Shown here: positions 1 through 13,900 of the stretch, piece by piece
Layout: each line of letters begins with the position of its first letter
How positions within the stretch are numbered: the first letter of the stretch is position 1
NCBI GenBank assembly: GCA_025267735.1
Contig: CM046301.1
Coordinates: forward strand, 13,576,190 to 13,640,189
Reading direction: 5' to 3'
Length of the DNA stretch: 64,000 bases
From: Mactra quadrangularis
Lineage: Eukaryota > Mollusca > Bivalvia > Venerida > Mactridae
Position numbers and translations under genes: made by a program
Notes under the pieces: model-generated
Database searches by the model: none
The model's input: only the letters and a program-made list of their open reading frames with translations
Told to the model about the DNA's origin: nothing

Positions 1-3000
1 GTCTATTAAAACTTTTTTGCATTCAGTTTTGTAGACTATATCCTACTAGCAAGTTTAATTGCACGAGCTGTTTCATCCGTCACTTTCCGTGTGTATATTT
101 ATGAATGGCAGCATCGTTACAAAAGTTCAAAGTCACACCCTAACGTGCAAAATGTGAAACTCGTATCGTGGGTAAAATGCTTGTATATTTCTCAATTATG
201 ACATAATGCATTTGTTTTTCCCGTAAACAAACTTACGACAAAGTGCATAGCAGAAAAAGCAATCACCATGTTGATATGTTTCATTCATTCAGTCTCATGA
301 AAATGTTGTAACGATCATTAATATCTATTAAACAAACACAAAATGGCGATCTTGAAATTAGGAGAAACCCCTCCGTCTATTGGTTGAAAAAAGGCTGCAA
401 TAGTTTTAATCAGAGTTTGTCTGTGTTCGTAATAGTTTTAAAATTAAATACGATCAGTTGTGTTTTCTTAAGCTTTATAACTTAATCACACCCTTATGGT
501 GACTATTTTTTCCTTACATTAAATTTTTCATGGAGTTGGAGAATGTTAAAGAAATGATGAAAATATTTCATTGGGAATTTACCATTTATTTAGACCAGTT
601 CTGTTAATGACATATAGTAGATTAAGGAACCACATGGATTCAACTCTCGTCTGATGTTTTTGTGAAATAGTATTGGCTGTTTTAAATGTTCAAATTGGTA
701 TACATGTTGTGGAAACATTCTGGAATGGCAATAAACAAAGGCTTAAATGCTATGTACAAAATCAAAAGTTTATTAGTTTATTAATAAGAGGCAATTGAAT
801 GGCACAAATTAAAATTACTCAAATAAATGTACAATGCAATAACTTGCAATATTCGATTATCAAACGCATTTGTTTGAAATGCTCCTCAGATTAATTTAGA
901 ATTTATATTATCTAAAACTTGCAGCAGTTTTAATGTGCTATCTTATTGTCAATTCGATTCTTTTCCAAGGAAACAGTTTCATATTCTATCGTAATTGTTA
1001 ACACATTAATGTATTTCATCTTGACGTTTTATCACCACTAGGCATACATAATGTATTACATTGCGACGATAAACGTTTTCTCATCTCAAATTTCTCATTT
1101 CCTCATCAGAAGTTATGTGGTCTATTGCTAAGATATTTCAACTTCCTGGAAAACATCTAAAGCATTTCAATGATCACTTCATTGTATTTTAGAAATTTAT
1201 TCGAATATAAAAGAGCGGTACCATATTTTACCAGTCAACTAATTGCATTTTAGCTTATAAACAGCCCTAAATTTCATGAATGTATAATTATGTAGCAAAT
1301 CTTATTGACATTAAGGAAAAGCAAACAACTATTTATTTGTAAATTTGTAATTTCTTCTTGTGTGTTTTTTTTTCATTAAGAAAACACAAAAGATATAATC
1401 AGAAAACATAAATTGGTGTAATCAAAATGATATCAGACATTACAAACCAGAAATTATAGTTAACATCGCACTATTAATAAATCAAATATGATTCCAAAAC
1501 TGGTACTTTGTTTGCAAATTCTTTTTATTCATAAAGATAAACTGGTTCTTTAGTAATTACGTCAAAAAGTTTTATAAATGATTGACTTTCGAGGACTCTA
1601 TGTCAAATAAGATATTCTCATTTTTATTCTTGGTTATAAAAAAGTTTTACCGACTCAGATTAACAATACTTAATTGCTTCTTAAATTACGTGTCTGTTTT
1701 TCCTTGTCCTTAGGTAAACAGCAAATATCTTGTATTGAATGTAATATAAAATATCTTTATACTTGCACATTCTAAATTCTACAATACCTATAATGACACT
1801 TTTTTGTACAAAGCACATAACCATTTATTTCGGTTGTTAGGCGTATTCATCCCTTTCTCCGTAATATTCATTCTAAATTCTAAATAATTGTTTTCTTCAT
1901 ATCGTAGATAAAAACATGAAATCAACATACCTGATATAATGATATATCATATTATAGAGTATATTGTCTAGAAAATAACTGCACTTTCTTCAATAAATGG
2001 ATACTATTTGTTGTTTTTCAACATTTAATATTTCCTCAAATATGCTGGTTTCGTCTACTTTACAAGTTTTATAATACCTTAAATGGCTTTAGAAAACTCG
2101 AAAGCTCCTAACGTAATCAAGTAAGTTGCATGTTATAAAGTTATGATACTAAAATCATCAATAAAATCGTCATATACATTGTACAATCAACGAATGTCGA
2201 ATTCATAATCATTTTTTTCGTAATTAGTCATGATGATAGAACAACATTGATGCATTTAAATAGTATTTAGTTATGACATTGCTTCCTTCAATTATCTTTC
2301 TGTTCATTTATTTTATTAAAATCTGTACTTCAAATCTTTCTGTAGAGCAGATGATAGGAACATTTGGCTTAATTGAAAAATACTCGGCTAATAATTTAAC
2401 AATTTAATGTCATATGTTCTTAACAAGCATTTTCAAACACGGATATTAAAGCATGGTATTGTCATTTAACATGGCTGTCGTTAATTATGATTCCATAAGA
2501 GTCCAAGTATCATATATTATAGATTTGCGTTTTGCAATTAGACATTGTAAAGTAGTACTAAATAATTTTTTTCACAACTTTATACTTTTTATGATCCATA
2601 TATGAAATCCATGTGATAAAACATGCACATCTTTTCAAATTTTCAAGTAAAATGATGAAAGATGAAGAAAAACATGTTTTGAAGCACAGATAAATCAAAC
2701 TTAAAAAAGATTAAAATTGTTAAATGTTTTTGTAAATACATGCACAAGTCAGAAGCAATTGTAACAATTGTAGTTATCATATAATATTGTCTAAGAAACA
2801 GGAAATGTAAGCCTTGAATTATTGTCAGGAGATTTATTCCTAGAGCAAGGTATATTAAGGTATATTACCGTCAAATGTCAGCATGATGTTACATCATTTG
2901 ATATTCTCTAAGCCATGCTTACGTTTTACATTCCCTAAAGAGGTTTTCAGACAAGGTTTTATACAATTTTGCTAATATGTAATCAAATTGTAGTTTAGTC

Positions 3001-5088
3001 ATTCCATTCATAAATGAATGAAAAGTAAATTACAATTTGTGATGTGATTTATCTATCTTATATGGTGAAGATCGCCTCGAACTGTAGACACAATCAAACC
3101 TATGATGATACGAGATTAGTAAGTAAATTATCTAGACGAGCACATCATCTCTGTCGAATGAATAAATGCATTTGATTAAGTCTTCAGACTAGAGTATTGT
3201 GTTTATCTTATCTAGAATTTTATCAACCAACGTACATGCTTCAAACTTTGGCCGTAAAGAATCTGTAGGTCCAGAAACATAATAGAAAAAGGACTGTGTA
3301 TGCTTATATTATACTACAAGATATAATTTTGAAGATGTGTTTCAATATAAATCTAGAAGCTCCAATCATTAAACATCTAATAGAATATATTGTCATTATA
3401 AAGGACAGTAAAATGTACAGTCACTGGTTGAAGTAAACTTTTGATCAACTTGTTAATTATGTGGTTATCTGGTGGTAAAATTATGTCACTGTAAGTTGCA
3501 AATTCCACAAGAGATAAAGATTAAATGAGTCAAAAGTAAACGGATATCGTACAGGCAACTCATATCTTTTATATTAATGGGAGGAAACGTTATATTTTTA
3601 TATAAACAACAATGCTGTGGGATTCGAAACCGCACCCCCTCGAACACGAGTATCCAAATCCCGCTATCGACCCGGGTTAACTGTTTAAAGGAGAATTAAA
3701 TATTGTAACATTAAAAAAGACGATTTTTAAAGAGTATAAAATATATGCAATTTTATCTTTTTTATTTTCGGAACGTGTTTTTCTTATATTTTCGCGACAC
3801 AATGTTGATACTTGCCAGTGTGTTTAGACCGGCGAAAGGAGAAACAACAACTGTATAATAAAACGTAGCGCCAATACAATTTTGTATAGCCGTTAAGCAA
3901 CCAAAGCTCTATTATTGTTTTATTATATAACAATAAGAATACACAAGAAAACCATTTAGTTGCCAGCATTTGTAGTCAACAATACATTTAAGTTTGCGAT
4001 TGTCTGTAGGCAAGAAATTATTGAAAATGTTGAGTAAACAAGATATACAAACATTTCTAAAGTCTGTTCAATATATTGTAAGATAATGTAAACTTATACA
4101 AACAATTTAGATGGCAGAATGTTTCTTCATAGTGTTGAAATCATTCCAAGATTGGATGAGATTGCATTGTAAGAAAATACACAATATATACAAGAAAGAT
4201 GAGTACTGAAACAGAAACCGAACATATTGTATGTCAAAAAATTTTTAATGCTATCCAAACAAGTGCAATTCTTAAAAGGTTTAAATTTTTTCCATCAATG
4301 AGATAAACAAAAAAACCGTAGTCCTTTTGGAAGAGTATATGAGTACTGTCTAAAAAGAAAACTAAGTAAGCTGAAAGCAGTAAAATGACAACAAAAATGC
4401 GTTAAAACAGCTTTAAACTCAAACCAAATGAAATAGAATAAAACGCAACACAATATAACGATATTGCAGCTTTTCTCATTCATCTGAAGTAATGCATCAC
4501 TTTAAATTCGATCGGGTTTGTCAGGTCACGGGAATTGCCGAATAGTTATGGAAATTTAACTCAATAACGGTTAAGCTTTCGAAAGCGCGACAATCATGTT
4601 ACAACTTACATTATTATTAGATTAGCTACGTTCGTTCACTTTATTTATAACTCATATTATATTCCTGTATATGAAGAGCAAAGTAAACAGTACATAAAAT
4701 GTCATTTGAATATAGAAAATAAATTTCTTATATATCTCCAGAGACGAGTTCAAGCAGTTCCACTAGGTGAAAGTAGACGACATTTACATGACAACATGTT
4801 GTAAAAGTGACACAAACAAATATATCAGAGGTTGCGAGGAGGTAACATTGAGAGCATGGGGAATTGATATGCGACAAATCATACTGGTGATTTATAATGA
4901 AATTATCTAGCAACAGTTTATTGTGTGACCAGGACGAAGACTTGTGGAATTTGTCTGTGGAAGCATTTTGTTTGAAGAACAGTCAGTTTGGGGACACATT
5001 ACTGTCGTAAAGTAACTTTAAATCAATGCATCAGATTTAACCTAATAGATGTGCCAATTTTAACGCTATATATAATCAAAGTTCCGCA
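1..5088 (+). repeat. Segmental duplication, copy 1
   Basis: Most of this interval aligns colinearly and in the same orientation with 8430-15888. Anchors include the 'aactcgtatcgtgggtaaaa' block (about 160 and 8606), the 'cttgacgttttatcaccact' block (1021 and 10121) and a 98-bp exact match at 2938-3035 against 12339-12436. The match ends at 'gttccgca' (5088 and 15888). The left end is already matching at base 1, so the copy probably continues outside the window. No coding region was recognised in it. Similarity is uneven: loose near 1-500, very high around 2940-3420. Copy 1 keeps the empty sites of two insertions present in copy 2 (at 1594-1603 and near 5008). Confidence 0.88.
3605..3680 (-). 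repeat. Degenerate tRNA-like SINE head
   Basis: On the minus strand this reads 'acccgggtcgatagcggg' followed by a B-box-like 'ggtttcgaatccca'. It is related to the tRNA-like heads at 22917-23223. Copy 2 of the duplication lacks it at the equivalent site (near 13060), so it is probably an insertion in copy 1 or a replaced segment. No acceptor stem of a functional tRNA is visible. Confidence 0.5.
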
Positions 5089-8000
5089 ATTTGAACTATA
5101 GAATAGATATTGTTAATAGTAGAATGGTCGCAATTGAGGTACCTTAATCGACTAAACATTTGGGATTTAATTCAAAACTTGCGTGATTTGCTATAAAAAA
5201 ATGTTGTTATTATATAGGAACTTTATTCCATTGTTTTGTTGTTGAAACCTTTAACCTGTTCGAATCCAACAAGTCTAAACATGCAGTGTATTAAATCATT
5301 GTCAGGTTAAAATAACTGTTCTACAAATTTCATTTTGTATTAGCATGTATCAGTTACAATTTCAAGGTTTTAACTATGTTCAGTAAAAGATGGACTAAAT
5401 GAGTACATGTACTTCACAATTCCTAAGTAACAAAATTAATTCTAATATAGACACTTGCGATATCACACTTAATTTATCATTACATCATCTATATTTCAAT
5501 ATTGAACTAGTCATTACACTAATGCTTTGATGTTCGATATTCTCATAAAAATCATTTTTTGGAGAAGTACGTCTTGATATAAGTTAAATGGGTGTGTACA
5601 TATTACAACCAATAAAACGATTCTTTTCATTCGGAGGTTAATTCTAAACAACTTGCCTATTTCCAGTACATGTGCATGTTTTAAAACGCATTTAATTCTA
5701 AATTCTATAAGAATAGTATAATTATGAATATGGAAACTGGAAATTTTCAAAGATTACATGCAAAACTCTACATATTTTAAAATTAACGAGAGAAAAGGTT
5801 ACGACGCATTTTTACGTCTGTAATGAGCTCCACAACCAAATGAAAACCGTTATTGTTTTTATATCATGCAATAAACTCATCATATAAGTTAATATATGTA
5901 CCATCGTTGTGTATGCTAAGTGATTAATATATTACTTATATTTTGTCCTAATATTACAAACGTTAAATCTGCCAATCTTATTATTTGTTTTTCAACTTTC
6001 TCCCATAATTTAAAATTTAAAGTAAATGACATTGCTACGACAACCAAGTACCACAAAGCTGGAAATATTGAAATATCTGACATTTCAAAGCACTTACAAA
6101 ACACTTTTATCGACATTCATGTCTGTCTTCATATTTGTTTCTAAGGTTGCTTAATGGTTTTACTGTCAGCTTTTGATAAATAAAATAAGATTGAAGTACA
6201 TTTCAATAACGTTTTGAAACAATGAGAGAACACAGCATCAACACGACAATTACAAAATGTTAACAAAATCCATAGGACATTCTCTGAAATTAAAGACATG
6301 GTTTTAACAAACTTCGCAAAAAATTCGGTGCCCATTTGATTATTAAAATGTCATCTTATGATGCAAACACTTTTTGTCGTAATCATTATTGAAGAAACAA
6401 ACATTGATTCCAATTCTTCTTGATAGGCAATTTGAACATACTAAATATGAGACACAACCTATATGGATTGTTTGCTGAATTTCCTGCATTTTCCGTCGTA
6501 AATAACCGTAAAATCTTAAACGACGTCATCAAAATTAAGTATGTGTTCACGATTTGGTTTAAAATTTAGTTTATTCAAATTTAGCATGATCAAAAATGAC
6601 AGAAGTTATCATGCCAATGTCAATGTTCTAACGTTTTTACAATTGTTAGCCAATATCTTGATCAGAGCGTCAATAGCCTACCGTATACGGCACACACAAA
6701 CAATGTAACAAGGCAATGCCTTGAATATGTCACGCTCAGATCTGTGGCAGGTCTAAAGATCACGTAATGGAGGCACTGAGAGCACGAGAATGATATGTTC
6801 ACATGCAATGAATTGCTTAGGGAATATAATATGAAATTACAAAAGAAACAAGTTATAAGAAACAAAATCTTGAAATATTTCAGATGAAACCTGCTAAGTT
6901 CGACTTAGCTATTGCATGTTCAGTAAATTATTCTCATATTATCATTCTAAGCAAGCAGAAAATAGCCAAATATTTTTCTCCTTGGAACGCAATACTTCAC
7001 AAATATATAATAATTTTATTATATCGATAATATAATATAAAATAACAATAAATTTATAGTGTGAATATGCAAATACCCATATAATCGGTGAGCATTTATC
7101 TTATCCAAATTGTTATTCAATGGTAATGTTTAAACACAGAGAGTTTCAAGAATAATGAGCTTTCCGACTATTTAATATTATAGTAAAATATGAACAGAAA
7201 TTATTCACAATTAAATATCAGAAAAGGCCTGGCAGTCACATTTTATTACATAAAATTAACGATAATTCATTTTAAGGTCAAGTCTTCGTTTCCTTGTTAA
7301 ATTATAGTATCTACGTCTAATATAATAGTTTATCATTAAATAATGTGTCTATCTATCATAATTCTCTCTTTTACAGTCAATTGTGAGAAAAATGTATCCG
7401 GAAAACACCACTTTCTTGAAAATTTAAAATTTAATGACACTAGTATACATTTTTATCGAGAAACTATGTGTCATAATTATAATGGTCACTATTAAACATA
7501 ACAGTTTCGTTTATGTATTTCAGCAAAATATGGGTGCTTAATATTTTGATAAAAACTAAATTACTTACGATGACAATTAAAATTCCAAGAAATATGGATG
7601 TATGGTCAAGGACATATGCTGAATATTGCTTTGTGTCAAGTACTACAAAGATCTGAATTCATATTTGCGAATCTTAATTTTACTTAGTATAATAGTCAAA
7701 ATCTTATACACGGGTATTACTCAATTGCTTAAAATATTGAAAAGTATGCTTATACACTTAAAGCATGTGTGCTTGCCTTACGTTTTTAACAAAGTCTTAG
7801 GTTGTATGCATATCTTTATGAAAGAAATTGACGTCTTCTACGAGACAATAAATGTCCTTAAGGAAACCGATACCAGAAAACAATTACATGTATATTTTAT
7901 TGCTGACGCTGGCTGTTAGATAGTGTGACATTTTACGTCTCTCAAATGTCATATCATAAGTTCCCTAGTGTAGTTTTCATTTCTGATAAGGAATAAAGTT

Positions 8001-8170
8001 TGTAGACGTTCTTTTGTAATATATCAAGAAGGTTTTTTATTGAATACAGCAAAACAACAACGTATAGACACAGATAATGTAAAAACTTATATTGCATTTT
8101 TCAAGCACGCCTAAGTGATGAAAACCACAACATGATAGCGATTTTAATGCCATAGTTTCTGATAAACTCG
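5089..8170. other. AT-rich DNA between the duplicated copies, no gene recognised
   Basis: About 3.1 kb of AT-rich sequence separates the two duplicated copies. The longest frame (97 codons at 7626-7919, plus strand) has hydrophobic, low-complexity composition and no motif, and stops are frequent in all frames. I see no convincing repeat, RNA or coding feature. Confidence 0.6.
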
Positions 8171-8179
8171 TGTACAGTA

Positions 8180-8375
8180 GGTCATACTATCGTGAAGCTT
8201 TCGTGAAGCTTGGTCTTCAGATAATTTCAACGACCATTCTTCCACAAACCACCACAATTTCTATTTTAAGTAGTGCAGTTGTCAGCCATTGGCGAAAGTA
8301 TGAGCCCAATTAGTGGTTAACAGCTAAATTAAGAGAGTTATCCTTTCGAGGAACGGTGGGTAGGTTGGCCTGCTT
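8180..8375 (+). repeat. Degenerate SINE body (family S-A)
   Basis: Plus-strand similarity to the SINE seen at 10698-10989, 23468-23765, 24497-24690 and 62226-62516: 'catactatcgtgaagctt', 'cagttgtcagccattggcga', 'tagtggttaacagctaaat' and 'ggtgggtaggttggc' fall in the same order. Diverged, and lacking a recognisable tRNA head. It sits just upstream of duplication copy 2. Confidence 0.6.
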
Positions 8376-9014
8376 CGGTACCAAACCTATCCAAAAGAGA
8401 GGAACTCGGGTATTCAGAGCAGTTTCTGCGTCAATAAAAATGTTTTTTGCGTTCACTTTCGTGAACTAAATCATCCAGTTCACATTCAATGCTTTCTATT
8501 TGGAATTGCACGAACCGTTTCAACCTTCACTTTTGAGTGTGTTTCTTAACAGATTTCAGTACCGTAACGAGGGTCAAAGGCACGCCTGAATATGTACATT
8601 GTGGAACTCGTATCGTGGGTAAAATGACTTGTTAATTAAAATATTTGTTAATTTCGGTAAACAAACTTACTACAAAGTACAAATCTTGAAAAGCAATTAC
8701 AATGTTGACAGGTTTCATTTATTCAGTCTCAAGAAGATATTGTAACATAATTTACTGCTGTAATCGTTTTTCATTGAACTAAGAATTAACAGATGTTTAT
8801 TACGTGTTTACATCCATAATGTATGCACAATAATAGTGTAATTGCAATAACAGATATAAGTAAAACATGTCCAGCTTTTTACAGACATTTATTACAATAA
8901 TTTAAGACTTGTCGTTTTGTCAGCATCACTCGTTTCAGCTCTTCAGTATTGTATACGTACTATTTAGCTTAGATGAGTATTTACACAACGGTTTCACTAG
9001 ATGTGTCAACTTTT

Positions 9015-9540
9015 TAGCTCACTTGAACATGCTCAGGGTGAGCTATTAGAATCGATGAATGTCCGTCGTCCGTCGAATGTCGTCAGTCGTCCGTGGTACA
9101 TCAACACTTAGTTCATTAACACTGTAGCGGTCGCATTTTTGCTCGTATAGTCTCGAAACTTGGTCAGGACGCCAGTAATCACTTGGACGACTTCGAATAT
9201 GGGCCATTTTGAAAAAAAGTTAGGTCATAGTTACTAAGAAAGAAAAATCTTGTCCAGGCTGTAAATGTATTTGCAATATTTTGCAGTTGGATTTCAAAAT
9301 AACTTGGAACAAATGTTCACCATGACAAGGCGGTGTGTCACTTACCATACCCAGGCCTGTTGGTCCGAGGTCAAGGTAATTGTTACTAAAAACAGAAATA
9401 TCTTGTCTAGGCTGAAATTTTGTAATTTATCATTGGATTTTAAAATAGTTTGGTACAAATGTTTTAAAACTGGTCTTTTCGGATTCTGGACGGATCATAG
9501 CATGCTTGTCTTGGGCAAGCTATTTATCAATAATTCTTCT
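9015..9540 (+). repeat. Mollusc-type interspersed repeat
   Basis: Starts 'ttagctcacttgaacatgct', with the small hairpin 'agctcac...ggtgagct', followed by 'gtccgtcgtccgtcgaatgt' and later by two related segments ending in 'cttgtccaggctg' and 'cttgtctaggctg'. The style matches a repeat very common in mollusc genomes (recalled, not searched). Copy 1 lacks it. The 99-codon frame inside (9265-9564) follows the repeat and is not a gene. Confidence 0.6.
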
Positions 9541-10697
9541 AATTCATCATCGTTTGTTTTTTAATACATTTCTTGTTTAAGTTTAATAATGTTAATGTTA
9601 AGCTTTTAAAGAAATGGTGAAAATGGTTCACAAAGGAATGTATCATTTATCTAGATCGAGTTTTGTTAATGACATGCAAAATATACTAGTATAATTTATT
9701 AAGCAACCACATAGATTCAATGCTTGTCTCAAGCTAATTGAAATAGTATTTACTGTTTTAAGTGTTCAAATTGGTGACGTGGAAACATACTGGTACGTCA
9801 ACAAAATAGACTAAATGCAATATACGAAATCAAACAATGCATTGTGTTAAAATAGTGTTCCATTTTGGAAACAGTGTGCTTCGTTTGCTAATTAATAAAA
9901 GGCGATTGAATGACACAAATAAAAATAAAGCAAACACATGTCATCTTGCAACATGCGATTATCAAATGCATTTGTTTGAAACGTTCCTCAGACTAATCAA
10001 GAATTTATACTTTCTAGAATATCAGCATTTTTATTATTCTATTTTATTGCCAATTCGATCCTTTTCTTAGGAAACAGTCTTATATTTTATCGTAACAATT
10101 AACACATTAATGTATTTCATCTTGACGTTTTATCACCACTAGGCATACATAACGTATTACATTACGACGAGAAACGTTTTCTCATCTGAAATTTCTCATT
10201 TGCAAATCAAAAGTTATGTCATTTATGCCTAAGACTTGTCCAACTTCCTTCAATTGAACTTTACAATGATCACTTTATTGTAATTTTAGAAATTTAGTGA
10301 ATATAAAAGAGCGCTAACATATTTTTAGTCACTTAATGTATGTTAGCATATAAGCAGCTTTATATTTCATGACTGTATATTTATGTAGCAAGTCTTACTG
10401 ACATTAAGGATATGAAAACAACTATTTATTTGTTATATTTCTTCTTGTGTGTTTTTTTTAAATTAGGAAATCACGAAAGATGTAATCGGGAAACATAAAT
10501 TGATATAATCAAATTATACAAGTCATTACAACCAGAAATTAAAATTGTTAACATCGCACTATTAACAAATCAGATATGATGCCAAAATTACTACTTTGTC
10601 TTCAAATTATATTAATTAATAATGAGAAAAACTGTGCTGTCTAGTTATTACACCGTCAAAAAGTTTTATAAATGATTGACTTTCGAGGACTCTATGT

Positions 10698-10989
10698 TTT
10701 GTTTGTTTGTTGGGTTTAATACCGTAGCAACACATTGTATAGGTCATATAACGGCGGTCAGTCAACCTACTCACTCCTCCTGGAAAGGCTAAATCTCTGG
10801 ATTTAGCTGTTAACCAACTACTAAGCGCATACTTTCGTCAGTGACTGACAACTGCCCTATATAATTAAAAATCATTGGTAGGAGAGGGAATGGCCGTAAA
10901 AATAATTTCATGACCAAGCTCCACGAAAGTATGCCCCGCCCGGGAATCAGTAGACATGCATGCTACCAACTGAGCCAGCCGGGCAGCTT
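10698..10989 (-). mobile_element. tRNA-derived SINE (family S-A), insertion with target duplication
   Basis: Minus-strand SINE. The tRNA-like head at its right end reads 'ggctggctcagttggtagca' (A-box region) and 'gattcccggg' (B-box region). The body includes 'gggcatactttcgtggagct', and the 3' part approaches 'aatgtgttgctacggtatta' with a CAAA-rich tail. Flanking direct repeats are GACTCTATGT (10688-10697) and GACTTTATGT (10990-10999), one mismatch. Duplication copy 1 has one GACTCTATGT (1594-1603) and no SINE, which is the empty site. Confidence 0.88.
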
Positions 10990-13900
10990 GACTTTATGTC
11001 AAATTAGATATTCTTTTTTTATTCTTGGTTAATTAGAAGAGTTTCGCCGACTCAGGTTCAAGTTTCTTAATTTTTTTTTAAATTACGCGTTCTTCCCTTG
11101 TTTTTTGTTCAACAGCAATGTCTTGTATTGAATGTAATATAAAATATTTTTAAACTTGCACATACCAATTTATACAATACATATCATGGCGCTTTTTTGT
11201 ACACAACACATTACAATTTTTTCGGCTGTACGACGTATTTCTGCCTTTCTCCGTTATATCCATTCTAAATTCATGAAAACAATTGTTTTCTTCATATGGT
11301 AGACAAAAACATGAAATCAACATATCTGATATAATGACCTTTTATATTATATATTGTCTAGAAAATATAATATTTTCTTCAATAAATTGATAATATCTGT
11401 TGTTTTCCAGCATTGAATATTTCAACAAATCTGCAGGTTTCGTCAATTTAACAAATTTGATATTATCTTAAAAGGTTTCAATAATATTCAGAAGATACCA
11501 ACTTAACCATAAAAGTTGAATATTATGTAGTTGGTGTGTTAAAGACAAAGATACTAAAATCGTCAATGAAAATCGACATATACATTGTACAATCACCGAA
11601 TGTCGAAATCATAATCATTTTTTCGTAATTAGTCATGATGATAGAACAGCATTGATGCATTTAAATAGCATTTAGTTTTGACATTGCTTCCTTCAATTAT
11701 CTTTATTCTCATTTATTCTAATTGAATCTGTACTTCAAGTCTTTCTCTAGAGCAGATGATAGGAACATTTAGCTTAATTGAAAAATACTCTGATAATCAT
11801 TTAACAATGTTAATGTCTCATGTTCTTATCAAGCATGTTCAAACATTGATAATAAAGCATGGTATTTCCATTTAACATGGCTGTTGTTAATTATGATTCC
11901 ATAAGAGTCCAAGTATCAGTTATTATAGATTTAAGTATTGCAATCAGACATTGTAAACTAGTACTAGATAAACATTTCACAACTTTATACTTCTTATGAT
12001 TCATATGGAATCCATATGCTAAAACATGCAAATCTTTTCAAATCTTGAAGTAAAATGATAAAAGATGAAGAAAAACATGTTTTGAAGCAAAATCAAACTT
12101 TAAAAAATTGTTGAATGTTTTTGTAAATGCATGCAAAAGTCAGAAACTATTGTAACAATTGTAGTTATCATAGAATCTTGTCTAAGAAACTTAAAATGTA
12201 AGCCTTGAAATTATTGTCAGGAGATTTAATTCCTAGAACAAGGTATATTTAGGTATATTATCATATTATCGTCAAATGTCTGCACGATGTTACATCATTT
12301 GATATTCTTTACGCCATGCTAACAATTTACGTTCCCTGAAGAGGTTTTCAGACAAGGTTTTATACAATTTTGCTAATATGTAATCAAATTGTAGTTTAGT
12401 CATTCCATTCATAAATGAATGAAAAGTAAATTACAACTTGGTATGTGATTTATCTACCTTATTATAGTGGAGATCGCTTCGAACTGTTGACACAATCAAA
12501 CCTATGATGATACGACATTAGTAAGTAAATCATCTAGCCGAGCACATCACCTCTGTTGAATGAATAAATTCATTTGATTAAGACTTCAGACAAGAGTATT
12601 GTGTTAATGGCCCTTAAATCACAATTTTGCATACTAGACCTCTTAACTAGAATTTTATCAACTTACTTACGTACTTCAGCTTTAGAGATTCTGTAGGTAC
12701 AGAAAAAAATAGAAAAATGAACTGTGTATGCTTATATTATTCTACAAGATATAATTTTGAAGATGAGTTTCAATATAAATCTAGAAGCTCCAATCATTAA
12801 ACATCTAATAGAATATATTGTCATTACAAAGGACAGTAAAATGTACAGTAACTAATTGAAGTAAACGTTTGATCAATTTGTTAGTTATGTGGATATCTCG
12901 TGGCAAATATATGCCACAGTAAGTTGCAAATTCCACAAGAAAATAAAGATTAAATGAGTCAAAAGGATACGGATATCGTACACAGGCAACTCATATCCTT
13001 TATATTAATGGTAGAAAACGATAACAGTCATATTTATTTTTTTTATAAAAACAACATTGCCAAACAGAAACCAAATTACGCTTCTCCGAATAAAAGTTTA
13101 AACATCTTCGTGATCTTGGCATAACCATAATAAAAACATTTCAAGCGGTCCTGGTTACTGTCGAATAGAGCTACATCTTATATTGTCCCGAAAGTAATTG
13201 AAAATGAGCAGTCTGATTTGATAAAATAAACTGTTCAGATACGAATAGAAGTTTGATTAAATCTGTAGACTTTTATTGACACTTAAACTACCAGCTAGAC
13301 GGAAAAAAAAGCTTGTATCAATGTATCAATCTAAGATCTTAATGTATATTATGTATTGCTGTTGGATTATTAAAAAGGTTCTGTCAGAATCAGTTTCAAT
13401 CTACCAAATGTTTTCATTAGTAAAGGCATTAATTCAAGTGAAAGTGAAAATACAGCAAATACAGTGTCTAAGACCGGACTGCCAATTTGCTAATGGCAAC
13501 TGACATGCCATTGACATAATAATAAAAGCAAATGGGGGTCAAAATCTTAAACTGGATATTAAACAAAAATGGCGTTCTGTGTTGGCTATGCATGATCCAA
13601 TAAACTTACGTAGTATTTCGAAAATACTGCTATAATAATTTTCGTAAATTGCATGATAAATCAGGAAACATTAAAAGAACATACTGTTAAAAGAAGAATT
13701 AAATAGTATAACTTAGAAAATTTATAAAATATATGCAATTTTATCTTTTTATTTTCAGAACGTGTTTTTCTTATATTTTCGGGACACAATGTTTTTATGG
13801 GTTTTTTTTTACATCTAAAGACTACCAGTTGGAGCTTACAACTTGATGTTGAACTAATACGGACCACACCTCCTTTATTGGACATTCATTTTACATGATG

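Noticed and set aside
7626..7919. 97-codon open frame in the first 8 kb
   Set aside because: Low-complexity Leu/Ile/Lys-rich composition as expected from AT-rich DNA, no motif, no splice context, and not preserved in any repeat copy.
9265..9564. 99-codon frame
   Set aside because: Lies entirely within a common interspersed repeat that copy 1 of the duplication lacks.
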